Assembly (NCBI GenBank): GCA_950295325.1
Contig: OX485805.1
Location: 29,871,501-29,935,500 of the forward strand
Source of the DNA: Polytrichum commune
Lineage: Eukaryota > Streptophyta > Polytrichopsida > Polytrichales > Polytrichaceae
Reading direction: 5' to 3'
DNA: 64,000 nucleotides
Shown here: piece by piece, positions 21,901-32,986 of the stretch
How the letters are laid out: each line of letters starts with the position of its first letter
Position numbering within the stretch: the first letter of the stretch is position 1
Made by a program: the position numbers and the translations under genes
Notes under the pieces: generated by a model
Databases searched by the model: none
The model's input: only the letters and a program-made list of their open reading frames with translations
Told to the model about the DNA's origin: nothing

Positions 21901-24900
21901 GCTTGATGCTACCATACATAAAAGAAGGAATGAGAAAATAGAAACTACCCAACCAGAAACATAAAGTTGTGTGAGAGAGACATCAAGGATTAGTTGATAA
22001 CTCTCCGCCTTTTCACTACCATCTCTTATACCCTCCCAAGTCGTGCTCCAACTTCCCTAGAGTTTCACTAGTGGTAGTAGGTCGACTTTGCTCAAGTGGT
22101 TTCCATTCAACCTCCCCACTATATTCCAAGAACTCTAAATTGTAGCCTATTCGAAACAATTTAAAACTTTTCAATGGCATCCTCCACTAACCATGACGCA
22201 GTATTGCATTTAATATTTTCTCAAGTACGAATCCTTGCATGCAAGTTATGCTTCATGCACACATCTGATTACAGAGCTTCCAAGGCAAATAGCATAAGAG
22301 TACTAACCTCAATCTAGCTACACCTGTAGAGCAGCCATCACCTACTGGCTTCACACAGACATCATTTGCCTTTAATTCTTTCTTCAAATCCAACCACGTT
22401 TGATCACCATCTTGTATCAGCTCCTTCAATAATCGCACTGCTTTACCGGCTGTATGTACACCTTGGCTTGAAAGCTGCTGACAATCAGTGCAAATTCTAA
22501 GTGGAGTACAAGGTTAAAGTACATGAGGCAACAACATGAGGAACTTTGTTTGTTTGTTCAAATACATCATTGTAAGGGAGAAAAAAAAATCTTTCTTCAT
22601 CTTGAGAGACAACTCATAATGCCATAGATGGCAAACTCATCAAACTTACGTATTGACATCAACTTGCTGCCAAGGTAAGCGGATGTGAGTTGGTTACTTA
22701 TCATAATTAGACATCTTTATTTGAGTGGTGTGGTTTTACAGGGATCTAAGAATGGACGCCAAAAAGGCATCAAGTGTTTCAAAGGGATTGGATTATGATC
22801 TCAAAATTTGTTAAGTATTCTAGGTTCAATAGTCAACATAAATCAGGGGGACCTATATGGTCATAAGTTTTGACTTTGAGAATGCATAATTTTATTTTTA
22901 TTTTTATAAATTATAACGATTTAAATCTCATTTTTTTTATTGAGCTCCAAATAGAATGGGAAAAAATGGCTACAGCCTTGATTGCATTTTCTAATTATTC
23001 CGTACTAGGTAAACGGAAAAAATTAACCATTCAATATCTGTCTACCTTAGCAGATGCTTTGATAGACCCAATAACTCAAGATTAGAAACACGCTGAGCTA
23101 TACGATACATACATGTGCAATTGCAGCGCCTGTAGCTACTTTATCCATGCAGAGCCTTGATGCCTCTGCACCAGATCCTGCTCGTATCCCAACACAGGTT
23201 GTCATGTACAAAATTAAAAAAAATTAAAATATCCCCAAAACAGGCTATCCCCCTTAGATAAATAGATATAAACACTGGGTTCCTGAGGAAGCAAGGAAAA
23301 ATAAAGAGTGGTAGGTTACTGCCAACCAGAGCCCTACATTGGGTGCCCATACCCATGCCCATGCCCATACCCATGCCCATGCCCATACCCATGCCCATGC
23401 CCATGCCCACCCATGCCCATGGGTTTTGGGTGGGCATGGGTGCGATATTATTGTTCATGGGTGGGCATGGGTGGGCATGGGTGATCATGAGATCATTGCA
23501 GCGGTGAGCTTAGCATTGCCAATGAATCGGGATACCACTACTAAATTCAATATTCTCTTGTGGTGGAAGCTGAAAGGAGCCCCCACATTCCCCATCATGT
23601 CGCGCGTGGCGCGTTCAGTTTTGTGCATCCCTGCATCCAACTCCAAATCGGAGACAAACTTCTCGGATGCAAGGAATACGCTAACCAAGAAGCGCTCCGG
23701 GTTGAAGCCAACGATAGTGAACGACCTTTTATTTGTCCGATCCAACCAAGACTTGGTGTAGGCGGGTAATACACATTACACAATTTTTGAATACATGGGC
23801 GCAATTTGAATAGCATGGTGGGGCATGGGTGGGGCATGGGTGGGCATGGGTGGGCACATGTCATGCTATGTGTGGGCATGGGTGGGCATGGGTGCGCACA
23901 TGTCATGCTATGGGTGGGCATGGGTGGGTATAGGTCGTTGCTGATGGGCATGGTCTGGGTATGGATGCAATTTAAAAGGAAAATGTTGGGCTCTGCTGCC
24001 AACTTTCAGTGGAAGGCTTTATAATCCCCATATACATATAACAATATGTGTTGCTGCCTTCATGTTGAGAACAACAAAGTCACAAAAGATACACACCATG
24101 GTTATTGTCAGGATGAAGAGATAAAAGGATCATGCTTACAAACACCAATATGAATTGTACAAAAACAACTTGTATGTCATGAGCACGAGCTTATATAGTG
24201 AAAGACTCATTTAAGACAATAAGAATTCATCGAGGAGAAGAGAGCTACCTGTATGAGGTACTCCTGAAGCTTGCAGAAGAGCTTGCAAAGTACCATTTTC
24301 ACCAATGCCACCATGAACTGCAGTGCATACACAGTAGTCAAGATGGAGTAATTAGAAAATAGAAGGTCCCTATTTTCTGTATTAATATTGTCCCTATTGT
24401 GAGATTTCAATTTATTGGAGTCTGGCCATTACCCTCGTCAAGTGATAAGCACACTATCTGCACGCAAGTTATTCTAAATCCCTAATATGTCAAAAACCAT
24501 ACCTGCAAGAAAAACAAGTGCATTGCTTTGCTTTGCTTCCTGAATCCATTCCATCAGTGTGAGCTTCCTTGGCAAGTCTAAATCTCCGTTGTCAGACACT
24601 AAAGAGGCTTTGACATGTCCTTGCAAATCAGAGAGAACCTGCGATCTTAGTTTAGACACCTTGGCAGCTGTAGAGAGCTCCAATGACTCGAGGCACCCTT
24701 CCACGACTTCCTCTACTGAATGTCGTAAAACTGCTGCATATCTGTGTGAAACATTAGAGTTATCCATGTGAGGTAAACATGTGTTTTAAGGGAATCCGGA
24801 CCCTCTTAAGTGGGTTTGAGGGGTGAGGGTGAGTTTATCTGGAAAGTGAAGGCTCTTTGGGGAATTCTATATGGAGCCTGTATCACGGACCCTCTTTTAA

Positions 24901-27900
24901 ACTTCGAATAACAAAACGGTGACATCAACTTGGCCTAATGGAGGAGGGTGATGTCGTTTCGGCCCACATGGAGGAGGTTGATGTCTATTCCGGGGGACTC
25001 AAACTCAAGATTGGGCCCAAAATCAATCTTCCATACGTTTTTTTATGACTTAATAGAGGACACTCAATATGGAATTTTGAGAAGATTCCTCCATTCCTCA
25101 TGGGTTTGTCACTCCCTTTTGCCACTTTACAGATAACTTTATTATCATTGATGTATACTTGCAATTCATAGGATTCATGCTCTTTCTTGGGCTCTTCAGA
25201 CCTCAGAATAAATCACCTTTCATGCTATTGTTACTCTGGCTAATCTTATCTTATCCCAAGCAGACAAAACATATGTTGGGTTAGACATATTAGAGGTTTG
25301 AAATAACTTTAACCAGAATGATTATCCATTTAAATTTCACAAACTTCCGGAGGCAAAATTATCATGCTAAAACAATAAAATGTTAAAAAATAACAAAAAA
25401 TCTGAATTCTGTGTCATGATTGCATTGTTTTATTATCGTTTTCTAGCATGTGCCACATTATGCTACTACGAAGCAATTGTCACATAAGATTTATACATAT
25501 ATTATAAGATAATTGCATTATATACCACAAGGTCAAATTTTAACATAATAATTAGAGAGTAAACTCCCCTTTGGAGATTTGTGAGGAAAGACAAGAAAGT
25601 TTGTCACACGTGTACTTACGGCAATGCCCACACCAGCTTTTCCTCTGGATTAGCAGCTCTCAAATTTGTCTCAACGCCATCAGAATCTGGTGAGGCGAGC
25701 AGAAAGGGTGATACATCAAGCTGCAAAAAGACAAACATATATTACTTGCAACTTAGTATGAACATTTGAGAAGTCTGATTTGCATTCAAGAATCAACCAC
25801 TGAAATCAGATTTTAGTACCTGATGATCACACAAACATTTTCAGGCTAAGTAGAGTTATAAAGAGAAACCATTTGACCCAAAATTCAATTTGTGACTGGC
25901 CGGGCAGAATTGTACTTTTCAAGAAAATGCTTCCTCTAAGAGTTGTACTCCAGAAAAATGGGCAAGTTAGATTGAGGTTTATATAGCAACTTACATCATT
26001 GCAAGCCCGTAGGTTGAGCCAAACATTAGTGCCACTTATCAAAGAAACTTGTCGTTCTGAGGTGTCTCCCCCAAATAACACAAAGATTTTTTGCCTGGAT
26101 GAAACCTCTTCCTTTACCATTCCTGAAATTGATTTGGAAGCTCTGATTGATTCAGGGAGTGGGATGGTGGAGTATCGTGAACACGCATGCTTAAGAATCG
26201 ATCGAAGTATGTCAGCATGTGACATCCCCACCTGAAAATTGTCCAGGGTTAGGAACTGCAGTAATTGAATGATAGAAAGCAGACTTTATGGAATGGTAGA
26301 AAGCAGACACATGAAACCATTCTGCAGCAAAATTCCTTTTGGTCAGTTTTTCGTGGTCGACTACAAAATAAATCCTTCTTTTCTAAGTGATGATCATGTG
26401 CTGAATTTTATAACTACTTGTAATGTGCATCAAAGTATTTGCAGTCTTGTCACATGTATGTATTCCACAAATGCATCTGCGGTAGTTATTTAGGACGGAA
26501 AGTCCTTACAAGAGACCATTTTTACTTCAACCAAATCTTACATCAAGCAGAGACAACTCACTTGTGCACCTTGTTGAAATAGAATGCTGGTCTGCTCCAT
26601 TCCGCTCATCTGTAGGCTACTTCAAAATAAGCATTGGGATTCTGAACAACTGTTTTTCCATAAAACATACTCCCTCTGTTTCAAAATAAAAGTTACGTTT
26701 GGACATAAACTGCGTTACGAAATAAAAGTTACATTTGGTGAAATTTCTCTCAAACTTCGCCAAACGAACTGGAATGTTGCCAAAAACAATGTAAAAGTTG
26801 TTGCTGATGAACTACCAAGTCAAATAACTGATAATACATGTTTAATAATTGATATTTGGACTCGATGGCGTCGATGCACATCAACGCGGTTTTATGTGTG
26901 AGATCAATTGGTGTCAATCGTCAATGGCAATGAACGGGTGTTACTATGGACACCCCTAGCTTGCCGGAAAGAGCTTAGTGAGGGCTATGCAACGCACGCA
27001 GTTTCGTGCTAAAAGTGCGAAAATTGACCTTAAGCCCACGGATTTTCTAAAATGTAACTTTTATTCTGAAACGGAGGGAGTATGTCCACAGGTTGGTCTG
27101 ACAGATGCTCACATTCAAAATGACGATTTGTAAATAAATAAGCAAGAATAGGACAACAATCCTTACCAAGTTGATGTCAGAGAAAACAGTAATTCCTGTA
27201 TCCAATTGGCCAAACAAGCATTGTTGCCCTTTACTAGCAGCAGCAGTTAACATTTTGGGCGGTAGCAACCAACCATCAACACGAGCAACATCACCAAGCT
27301 CGAGTATTTGGAACAACTTGGCTGCTCCAGATCGAATATGTTGCACAATTTCCTCTGAAAACCGAGGTGGGGTGTGGAAGGACACCTATACAAAATACCA
27401 AAATTAGAATGAACTCTAGAAAATCCCATGTCAACAAAGTTAAGTTTGGAGTAACGTGCTTCAATACCAAGATTACACAAGGGAGACCCATGGAAGAAGC
27501 TTAGGTTCGAGTGGTTGTTCATCCTACTAAATGTAATCCACTAATAGAGAAGGAAACAGAACAGCAAGAAGATTCCAAACTTGAGTATCTAATGACTAAA
27601 AAATTACGCTATGCAAGTAGTTTCTTATGATAGACTACATTTCTTTCCGTTAAATAGATTCTATTGTACTATGTGTTACAGTTTGACATTTATATTTGAC
27701 TTCCCACTGACCTAAATACCTTAGAGTTATCCTTAAACTGAATGGGACTTTTGGTTGGGAGTTGGCTGTTTTGCATATAACCCTTTCCATGTTTGATAAG
27801 TTTCTTACCCAAGTTTGGAGGTTGTGTGGAGGTTTGAACAAAGAACATTCTATATCAGTTCATTGAGGGTCAAAGTCATTTTGGCATGCCAAGAGGTGCT

Positions 27901-30900
27901 AAAATGAGTTTGGTCCTCAATGAACTAAAATAGGGTGGTCTTTCTGTTATTCAAATACTACCTCCAAGCATGCACCACAAGTGGAAAGAAATGATTGATT
28001 TTTTATGCAATACAACCAATGGAAAATCATAGGGAACTGACTCTTGACGGAAGGCATTCTCTAATATAAACAATAGGCCCACAAGGACAAAGATGTTTAC
28101 CTAAATTCTCAAACTTATTAGACTGCTGTGTTAGTTCTACACCCCTCAATAGATAGGACCAAAAAGTGTCCAGAATTCTTTGACACAAAATACCTGGGTT
28201 GTGGGTAAGTATTTTCTGCGATAGTCGAATATAGTGTCTTCCTCCTCAATTGCATCTCGTTGCCGTAATTCTATCTGCTTGACATCAAACTTAATCAATG
28301 TCATTTGTGCAATTTGATCTAAAACCACTTTATCATCACTTTACAAGAAAGGTGACACAACATTGCTCATGATAGAAACTAGAGAAAAAGACAACCTCAG
28401 TTGGTAGCAGAGTGACAGGGCGAGACTGATATTTAGATCCCACATCAACCACAACAGCAGTAAATTCTATTCCACCCTCCGCAAACGCCTCAACAACAAC
28501 TCTGTCATGAATGCCCTGCACACAGCCGACAAAACAACTCATGATAATACTCCGAACCTCCCTGCAAGTTCAACCTTTGTTCCACTGCAACATAAATTGT
28601 GTAAGAGGACTCTCTAAAAAACATTTCGGCCTAATAAATTCTAAATGATAAATGTTGAGGATTTTGAGCTCCAGATACAACTACAGCATGTACCAAAATC
28701 TGTATACATTACACAAACTTATGGCAAACTTGACAGTTGCAATGATTCTCATTGATCTGAAATAGTATTCTTTGTTGGTTACTATGTTGAAGAACAGTAG
28801 GCTCTGTGAATCATGAGTCATGATCATCAATAGAGTTATCCTCTAACTAAACATGACCTTTGGTTGGTAGATGGTTGTTTTGCATACAGCACCTTCCATG
28901 TTCAATAAGTTTTTGGTGCAGGCTTGGAGATGATGTGGAGGTTTAACAAGAACAATCTATATAGGTTCATTGAGGGTCAAGCTCATTTTGTAATGCCAAG
29001 AGGTGCAAAAATGAACCGAAATAGGTTGCTATTCATTCAAAATTAATCACTACCTCTGAGCATGCACCAGAAGTGGAAAGAAATTATTGATTCGGTATAC
29101 AGCACAACCAATGGAAGACCATAGGGGGCAAACTCCTGACAAAATGTCTCATTGAGTTAAGGGATGACTCTAATGTAGAGTTCTTAAAGTAAGAAAGGTG
29201 TATCTACCTCAGCCAACAATGCCTTGGCTTGTTCCATGGCCATCTTCATACCAATGGCAATACTAACTCCCACACTTGAGCCTGCGCGTGCTGGTTTCAC
29301 CTATCAAGCAGGCTGGCTATTGAGTAGTATAACACAAAAATAAGGATTCTTCAACAGAGATTCAAGGAAAAATTGTCAACCACACCAACCAAAGATATAT
29401 CCACAACGGATGCCTTCAATTTGCACATAGTAGTGAACTATAGCAGTACAACATCAAAGGATAACAAGAACTCATGATAGAGGAAACAGAAAGAACTCAC
29501 AACCTCTGAGTCCTACGATGTGGACAAAGGGGGGAGGGGGGGGGGGGACTTTTTTTCCACGATGTTTAATCACCATTCCACTTCTTTGTACTCACCACAA
29601 CTCGTCCTGTGATAGAGTCTATGTGGTTGTTGTAGAACCATTTGGCCAACCCATAGTTGTCCACCTTGCCGGCCTGAAGAGCAAGGAGTGAGTATTTGTG
29701 GCTCCAATGTCACAAGCCAACATTCAAAATGCAAAAAGTTGGGAAATCTGTTGCTGGCAGGACAAATTACTGATTCCCAGTCACAACTTATTATTTTCTG
29801 TATGGCACAACAGCACTACGGTAGGGTTCAGATTTTTAAGATCTCTAGTGCGAGCAATTGTTAAGAAATAAAAATGCTTGAAATCAACAACATTGTGCAT
29901 TCATTCAGCATCAGTACATCAACAAGGTGAAACTGAACCGTCATCAGTATTTTCTCTCTAATTGTGGATGGTCGCTTTGCTTGGGGAATAGTGACAAGGA
30001 TTAGAAAGCACACCTCAATAAGAAACATTGGCAAAGTAGCAAACCCATGTCTTTCCAGCTCAACAGCTGCATTGTACTGCAGGTATTTTACAAGTCGAAC
30101 AGTAAGTCAATCATTACAAATTGAAAATAAGAGAAATAACCTTTATTTGGTAAATCCAGTAGATTTATCCTTTCCCTCAATTAGACTTTTCGTTGGGGGT
30201 TGGTCTCCTCTGATTTTCAATTGGTTGTATTGCATACAATAGTAACAATTTCTTTCCACTTGTGCATTCACAAAGGCATTGCTTGAATTTGAATGAGGAG
30301 CAACCTATTTTGTTTCATGGAGGGCCAAACTCATTTTAGCACCCCTTAGCATGCCAAAATGAGTTTGTCCCTCAATAAACCTATATAGAATGTTCTTTCT
30401 TAAACCTCCACATCATCTCCAAGCATGCACCAAAAACTTATTGGACATGGAAGGTGTTGTATGCAAAACAACCATCTCCCAACCAAAAGTCATGTAGAGT
30501 TTGAAGATAACTCTAATAACTTGGTTGAGAACATTTACCCACCTTATCGAAAGCACGTTGTGAAGCTGCAGAGCTAGTTCCTACGTATGGGATACCCTCA
30601 CTTTCGAGAAGCGCCTGAATAGCAACAACCCAAGTAGAAAATCACAACCAACATCAACACTATGCGTCATCAATGCAGGAGATTTTGCATCTCAATCAAG
30701 CTCACCAACACTAAACACTCATCAAGTCTAAACCTCAATCAGGCTCACCAACACACCCTTTCAAAACTGGCTAAATAGATAAGCAGCAATTGTGAAGCTC
30801 AGTTTCATATAGATATCTATTACCTCCAGTGATCATTACTGCTACACAAGGTACACTTAGGGCAACTCCTATGGTCACTGAAAAATGGTTCAATTGGCTT

Positions 30901-32542
30901 GCAAGGGTTTTGTTGGGCAACGCTGCATGCTCATACCACCCACAAAGCCCAAATGATTTCCAAATCGTCATTGCCCGCTTATTATTGAGAGAGACGTAAC
31001 CCTCTAAACCCCTAATTCTCACCCTCAAGAATTGACGGTCAGAGGACTTAGAGGGTACTCTCTCTCTTACTAATCAGTGGGCAATGAGGATTTGGAAAAC
31101 ATTTGGGCTTTGTGGGTGGTAAAAGCATGCGGCCTTGCCCAAAAAACCCTTGAAAGCTGATTATTGAGAGAATCATTTTCCAGTGACCATAGGAGTTGCT
31201 CTAAGTGAATAAACTTACTATTCGGTGGTTAATGAAGATTTATGGACTTTATGTGTGAGATGAGGATGTGACATTGGCCCAAAACACTATGAAAGCTGAT
31301 GATTATTGAGAAAATCATTCTACATTGACCATAGGAGTTGCTCTTATCCCTGAACATGAAGATGAAAGGTCACCTGGATGCCACCATCTTCGCCAAAGTG
31401 GCCATGAATGACAGGGAATACAATATCTGCAGATGCTTTCAGATGCTTGAAAAACTCAGCGTGGGATTCATACCCTGCTGAGGTGCTGTAAAAGGTTCCA
31501 CCAGAAATTACATATAATGATGCTAATCTTACTCAACCTTTGCAATAGCAGAACTCACATGTAATAAGAAATCTAACTTCAGAAGAGAAGGGTCTGTTCT
31601 GGTTCTTGCCTGGCTATTTTGAAATCGAAATCAGATGGTGTGTTTGAGTACATCTACAACAACAAGATCCATTGAGCCCACAAAATTGTCAAAATACAGT
31701 TTTTCCACACAAGCAAGTGTCCAATAGAGTAGCAGCAACTGTTAAACTGAAAAGGATATTTCAGTTATCCTATAACTCAACATGACTTTTGGTTGAGAGT
31801 TAGTTGTTTTGCATACAATACTTTCCATGTTCAATAAGTATTCAGAGCACGCGTGGAGGAAGTGTGGAGGTTTGAATGAAGAATATTCTATATCAGTTCG
31901 TTGAGGGTCAAACTCATTTTGTAATGCCAAGAGGTGCTAAGATGAGATTGGCCCTCAATGATCCTATGAAATAGGCTCCTCTTCATTCAAATTCAAACAC
32001 TACCTCCAAGCATGCACCACAAGTGGAAAGAGATTATTGACATTGTATGCAGCACAACCATCGGAAGATCATAGGAGACCAACTCCCGACGAAAAGTCAC
32101 ATTGAGTTAAAGGATAACTCTATTGATTTTGTCAAAATGAAAGTGAAGTCACTTACCTGTGCTGAAGAGATCGCAAAGGGCTTCAGCTCCTGGTTCAAGT
32201 AATAACACTGTACCAACACATCCTCTGCCTGAGGAAGCAACATTTCCAAAAAAAGAACAGTAAGTCAACATTCCCGGAAGAACCAGACAGCATGAATCCA
32301 TGTATACAACCAAATCCAGTTGCCCTTCCCAAAATTACACATTCCGGAATGCATACCTGAAGATGATCGAGTACAGAGCGAGCTGAATTTAACGAAATTC
32401 CTCGCTCCGCAGAAGGGCCACCGCAAATGATTGCAACTCGCAAGGTTTCTGGTCTGTTGTCATCGTTCTTACCGATGTTCGTTTCTTCTTGCAACACTGC
32501 AGGCGCGTCCATATGTAGCTCCGCCGCACTGATTTCCAGCAT
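19000..32542 (-). CDS. DDL: Plant two-lobed D-alanine-D-alanine ligase, 23 exons, 893 aa
   Basis: D-Ala-D-Ala ligase joins two D-alanines with ATP for the peptidoglycan stem; in plants this acts in the plastid. Exons, 5' to 3': 32542-32357, 32228-32157, 31653-31610, 31485-31374, 30614-30543, 30076-30014, 29673-29596, 29300-29208, 28515-28396, 28274-28194, 27385-27167, 26231-25995, 25720-25620, 24741-24503, 24317-24249, 23177-23113, 22477-22308, 21293-21215, 20630-20363, 19829-19784, 19652-19544, 19353-19291, 19095-19000. All phases agree, and exons 3 and 18 end in GC donors. Two ATP-grasp ligase units lie in tandem. Lobe 1 has GGPSAERGISL (41-51), HGHFGEDG (128-135), VKPARAGSSVG (210-220) and ends SDINL (376-380). 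Lobe 2 has FGGDTSERQVSL (433-444), HGGIGENG (574-581), VKPVGDGCSTG (659-669) and EANTVPGMT (846-854). Only lobe 2 keeps the Mg-binding E.NT.PGMT motif. No transit peptide precedes M1, so a further 5' exon is likely. Introns are rich in transposons. Confidence 0.93.
20695..21020 (-). mobile_element. Intronic MITE family A, copy 1 (DDL intron 18)
   Basis: The ends are inverted: 'actcaatgggacttttcgtcggg' at the left and 'caactcccaaccaaaagtcc...ggataactct' at the right. The interior shares 'tttctttccacttgtggtgcatgc', 'catgccaaatgagtttgac' and 'atgcaaaacaa' with eight other copies. Orientation is opposite to copies 2, 3, 5, 6, 7 and 9. Confidence 0.75.
21355..21760. mobile_element. Short derivative of the 48.7-51.0 kb element (DDL intron 17)
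   Basis: The start 'cttaatcagagacctatattt...gtggtatgtggttagg' and the end 'ggagaagtggg...ccatttaagacccatctacctt' match the start (48760 onward) and end (50955-51003) of the 2.3-kb insertion upstream of RPL27. The middle is deleted. A second, more diverged copy lies at 22690-23065. Confidence 0.6.
22690..23065. mobile_element. Second short derivative of the same element (DDL intron 16)
   Basis: It shares 'agggatctaagaatggacgcc', 'tcaatagtcaacata', 'acctatatggtcat' and the terminal 'accattcaatatctgtctacctt' with 21355-21760 and with 48739-51011. It is more AT-rich and carries no coding sequence. Confidence 0.5.
23335..23945 (+). pseudogene. hAT transposase C-terminal fragment flanked by hexamer arrays (DDL intron 15)
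   Basis: Between 23540 and 23761 the plus strand reads ILLWWKLKG, FPIMSRVARSVLCIPAS, ETNFSDARNTLTKKRSGLKP and DLLFVRSN. This is the hAT dimerisation domain order (WW..N...FP.LS..ARD.L.IPAS...E..FS..........R..L). Everything upstream of this domain is absent. It is flanked by (CCCATG/CCCATA)n at 23341-23422, GGGTGGGCAT repeats at 23428-23485, and again at 23817-23945. Confidence 0.8.
26670..27080. mobile_element. Stowaway-like MITE (DDL intron 11)
   Basis: Ends are 'CTCCCTCTGTTTCAAAATAA' and, inverted, 'TTATTCTGAAACGGAGGGAG'. A TA dinucleotide lies immediately outside each end. CTCCCTCCGT-type termini with TA duplications define Stowaway MITEs of the Tc1/mariner superfamily. The 411-bp interior repeats 'aaataaaagttac' near both ends and holds no transposase. 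Confidence 0.88.
27723..28051 (+). mobile_element. Intronic MITE family A, copy 2 (DDL intron 10)
   Basis: It begins 'agagttatccttaaactgaa' and carries 'ttggttgggagttggctg', 'catgccaagaggtgctaaaa' and 'catgcaccacaagtgg'. The right end (gactcttgacgg) is truncated relative to other copies. Confidence 0.75.
28832..29171 (+). mobile_element. Intronic MITE family A, copy 3 (DDL intron 8)
   Basis: Left end 'agagttatcctctaactaaa' and right end 'gttaagggatgactct' are inverted. The interior shares the 'atgccaagaggtgc' and 'gcatgcaccagaagtgg' blocks. Confidence 0.8.
30171..30514 (-). mobile_element. Intronic MITE family A, copy 4 (DDL intron 5)
   Basis: Left end 'agatttatcctttccctcaa' and right end 'tagagtttgaagataactct' are inverted. 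Orientation is opposite to copies 2, 3, 5, 6, 7 and 9, with 'tttctttccacttgtgcatt' near the left end and 'atgcaaaacaaccatctccc' near the right. Confidence 0.8.
30860..31343. mobile_element. TTA-flanked MITE with GGGCAACTCCTATGGTCA ends (DDL intron 4)
   Basis: Left end GGGCAACTCCTATGGTCA and right end TGACCATAGGAGTTGCTC are perfect inverses except at the tip. TTA lies at 30857-30859 and 31344-31346. A third terminal copy (gaccataggagttgctctaa) lies inside at about 31183-31204, so one element is probably nested in or duplicated within another. Confidence 0.82.
31762..32121 (+). mobile_element. Intronic MITE family A, copy 5 (DDL intron 2)
   Basis: Left end 'agttatcctataactcaaca' and right end 'cattgagttaaaggataact' are inverted. 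The interior has 'ttggttgagagttagttg', 'atgccaagaggtgctaagat' and 'gcatgcaccacaagtgg'. This is one of the better-preserved copies. Confidence 0.82.
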
Positions 32543-32820
32543 AGCGCAAATTATTTTTAGTTGCCCACATCGACGGGAGTTAAAAGGCAGAACAAACTTC
32601 GCAGATGCAAGTCGTGCAATGGGAAAAAGGTGTAATCGATCTATAACAAACTAACAATCCCCGCTTAGGAGGATAAGATAGAATGGCCTATTCCAGATCC
32701 GATTTTCTGGTTGAGGTTTCTGAATTCTGTCTATATCTTGAGCGAATCTTTGAACAGTGACTATTGCCGACTTCTCACTTCACGTCAGGTACATTGATAG
32801 AATTGGGAGGATAAATGGGG

Positions 32821-32822
<2 letters not shown>

Positions 32823-32862
<40 letters not shown>
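32823..32862. repeat. (CT)n microsatellite upstream of DDL exon 1
   Basis: About 20 CT dinucleotides. It lies either in the promoter or 5' leader of DDL or, if the candidate transit-peptide exon is real, in its first intron. Read on the DDL strand it is a GA run. Confidence 0.9.
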
Positions 32863-32864
<2 letters not shown>

Positions 32865-32986
32865 CGATTTACATTTCTTATTTTGGCGGGCCCTTTGATC
32901 TGGTAACACATCAATATGCAATTGCCGAAATCTGCTCCTGTGCACTAAGTCCAAGCTACAAAAGCCTCAATTTTCTTTACGCTCAC

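Noticed and set aside
23339-23560. HAHAHTHAHA-type and GMGMGM-type peptides
   Set aside because: They are translations of the CCCATG hexamer arrays. Only the hAT domain after about 23540 is meaningful.
26584-26901. 105-codon plus-strand frame
   Set aside because: Most of it is translation of the Stowaway MITE interior in a DDL intron.
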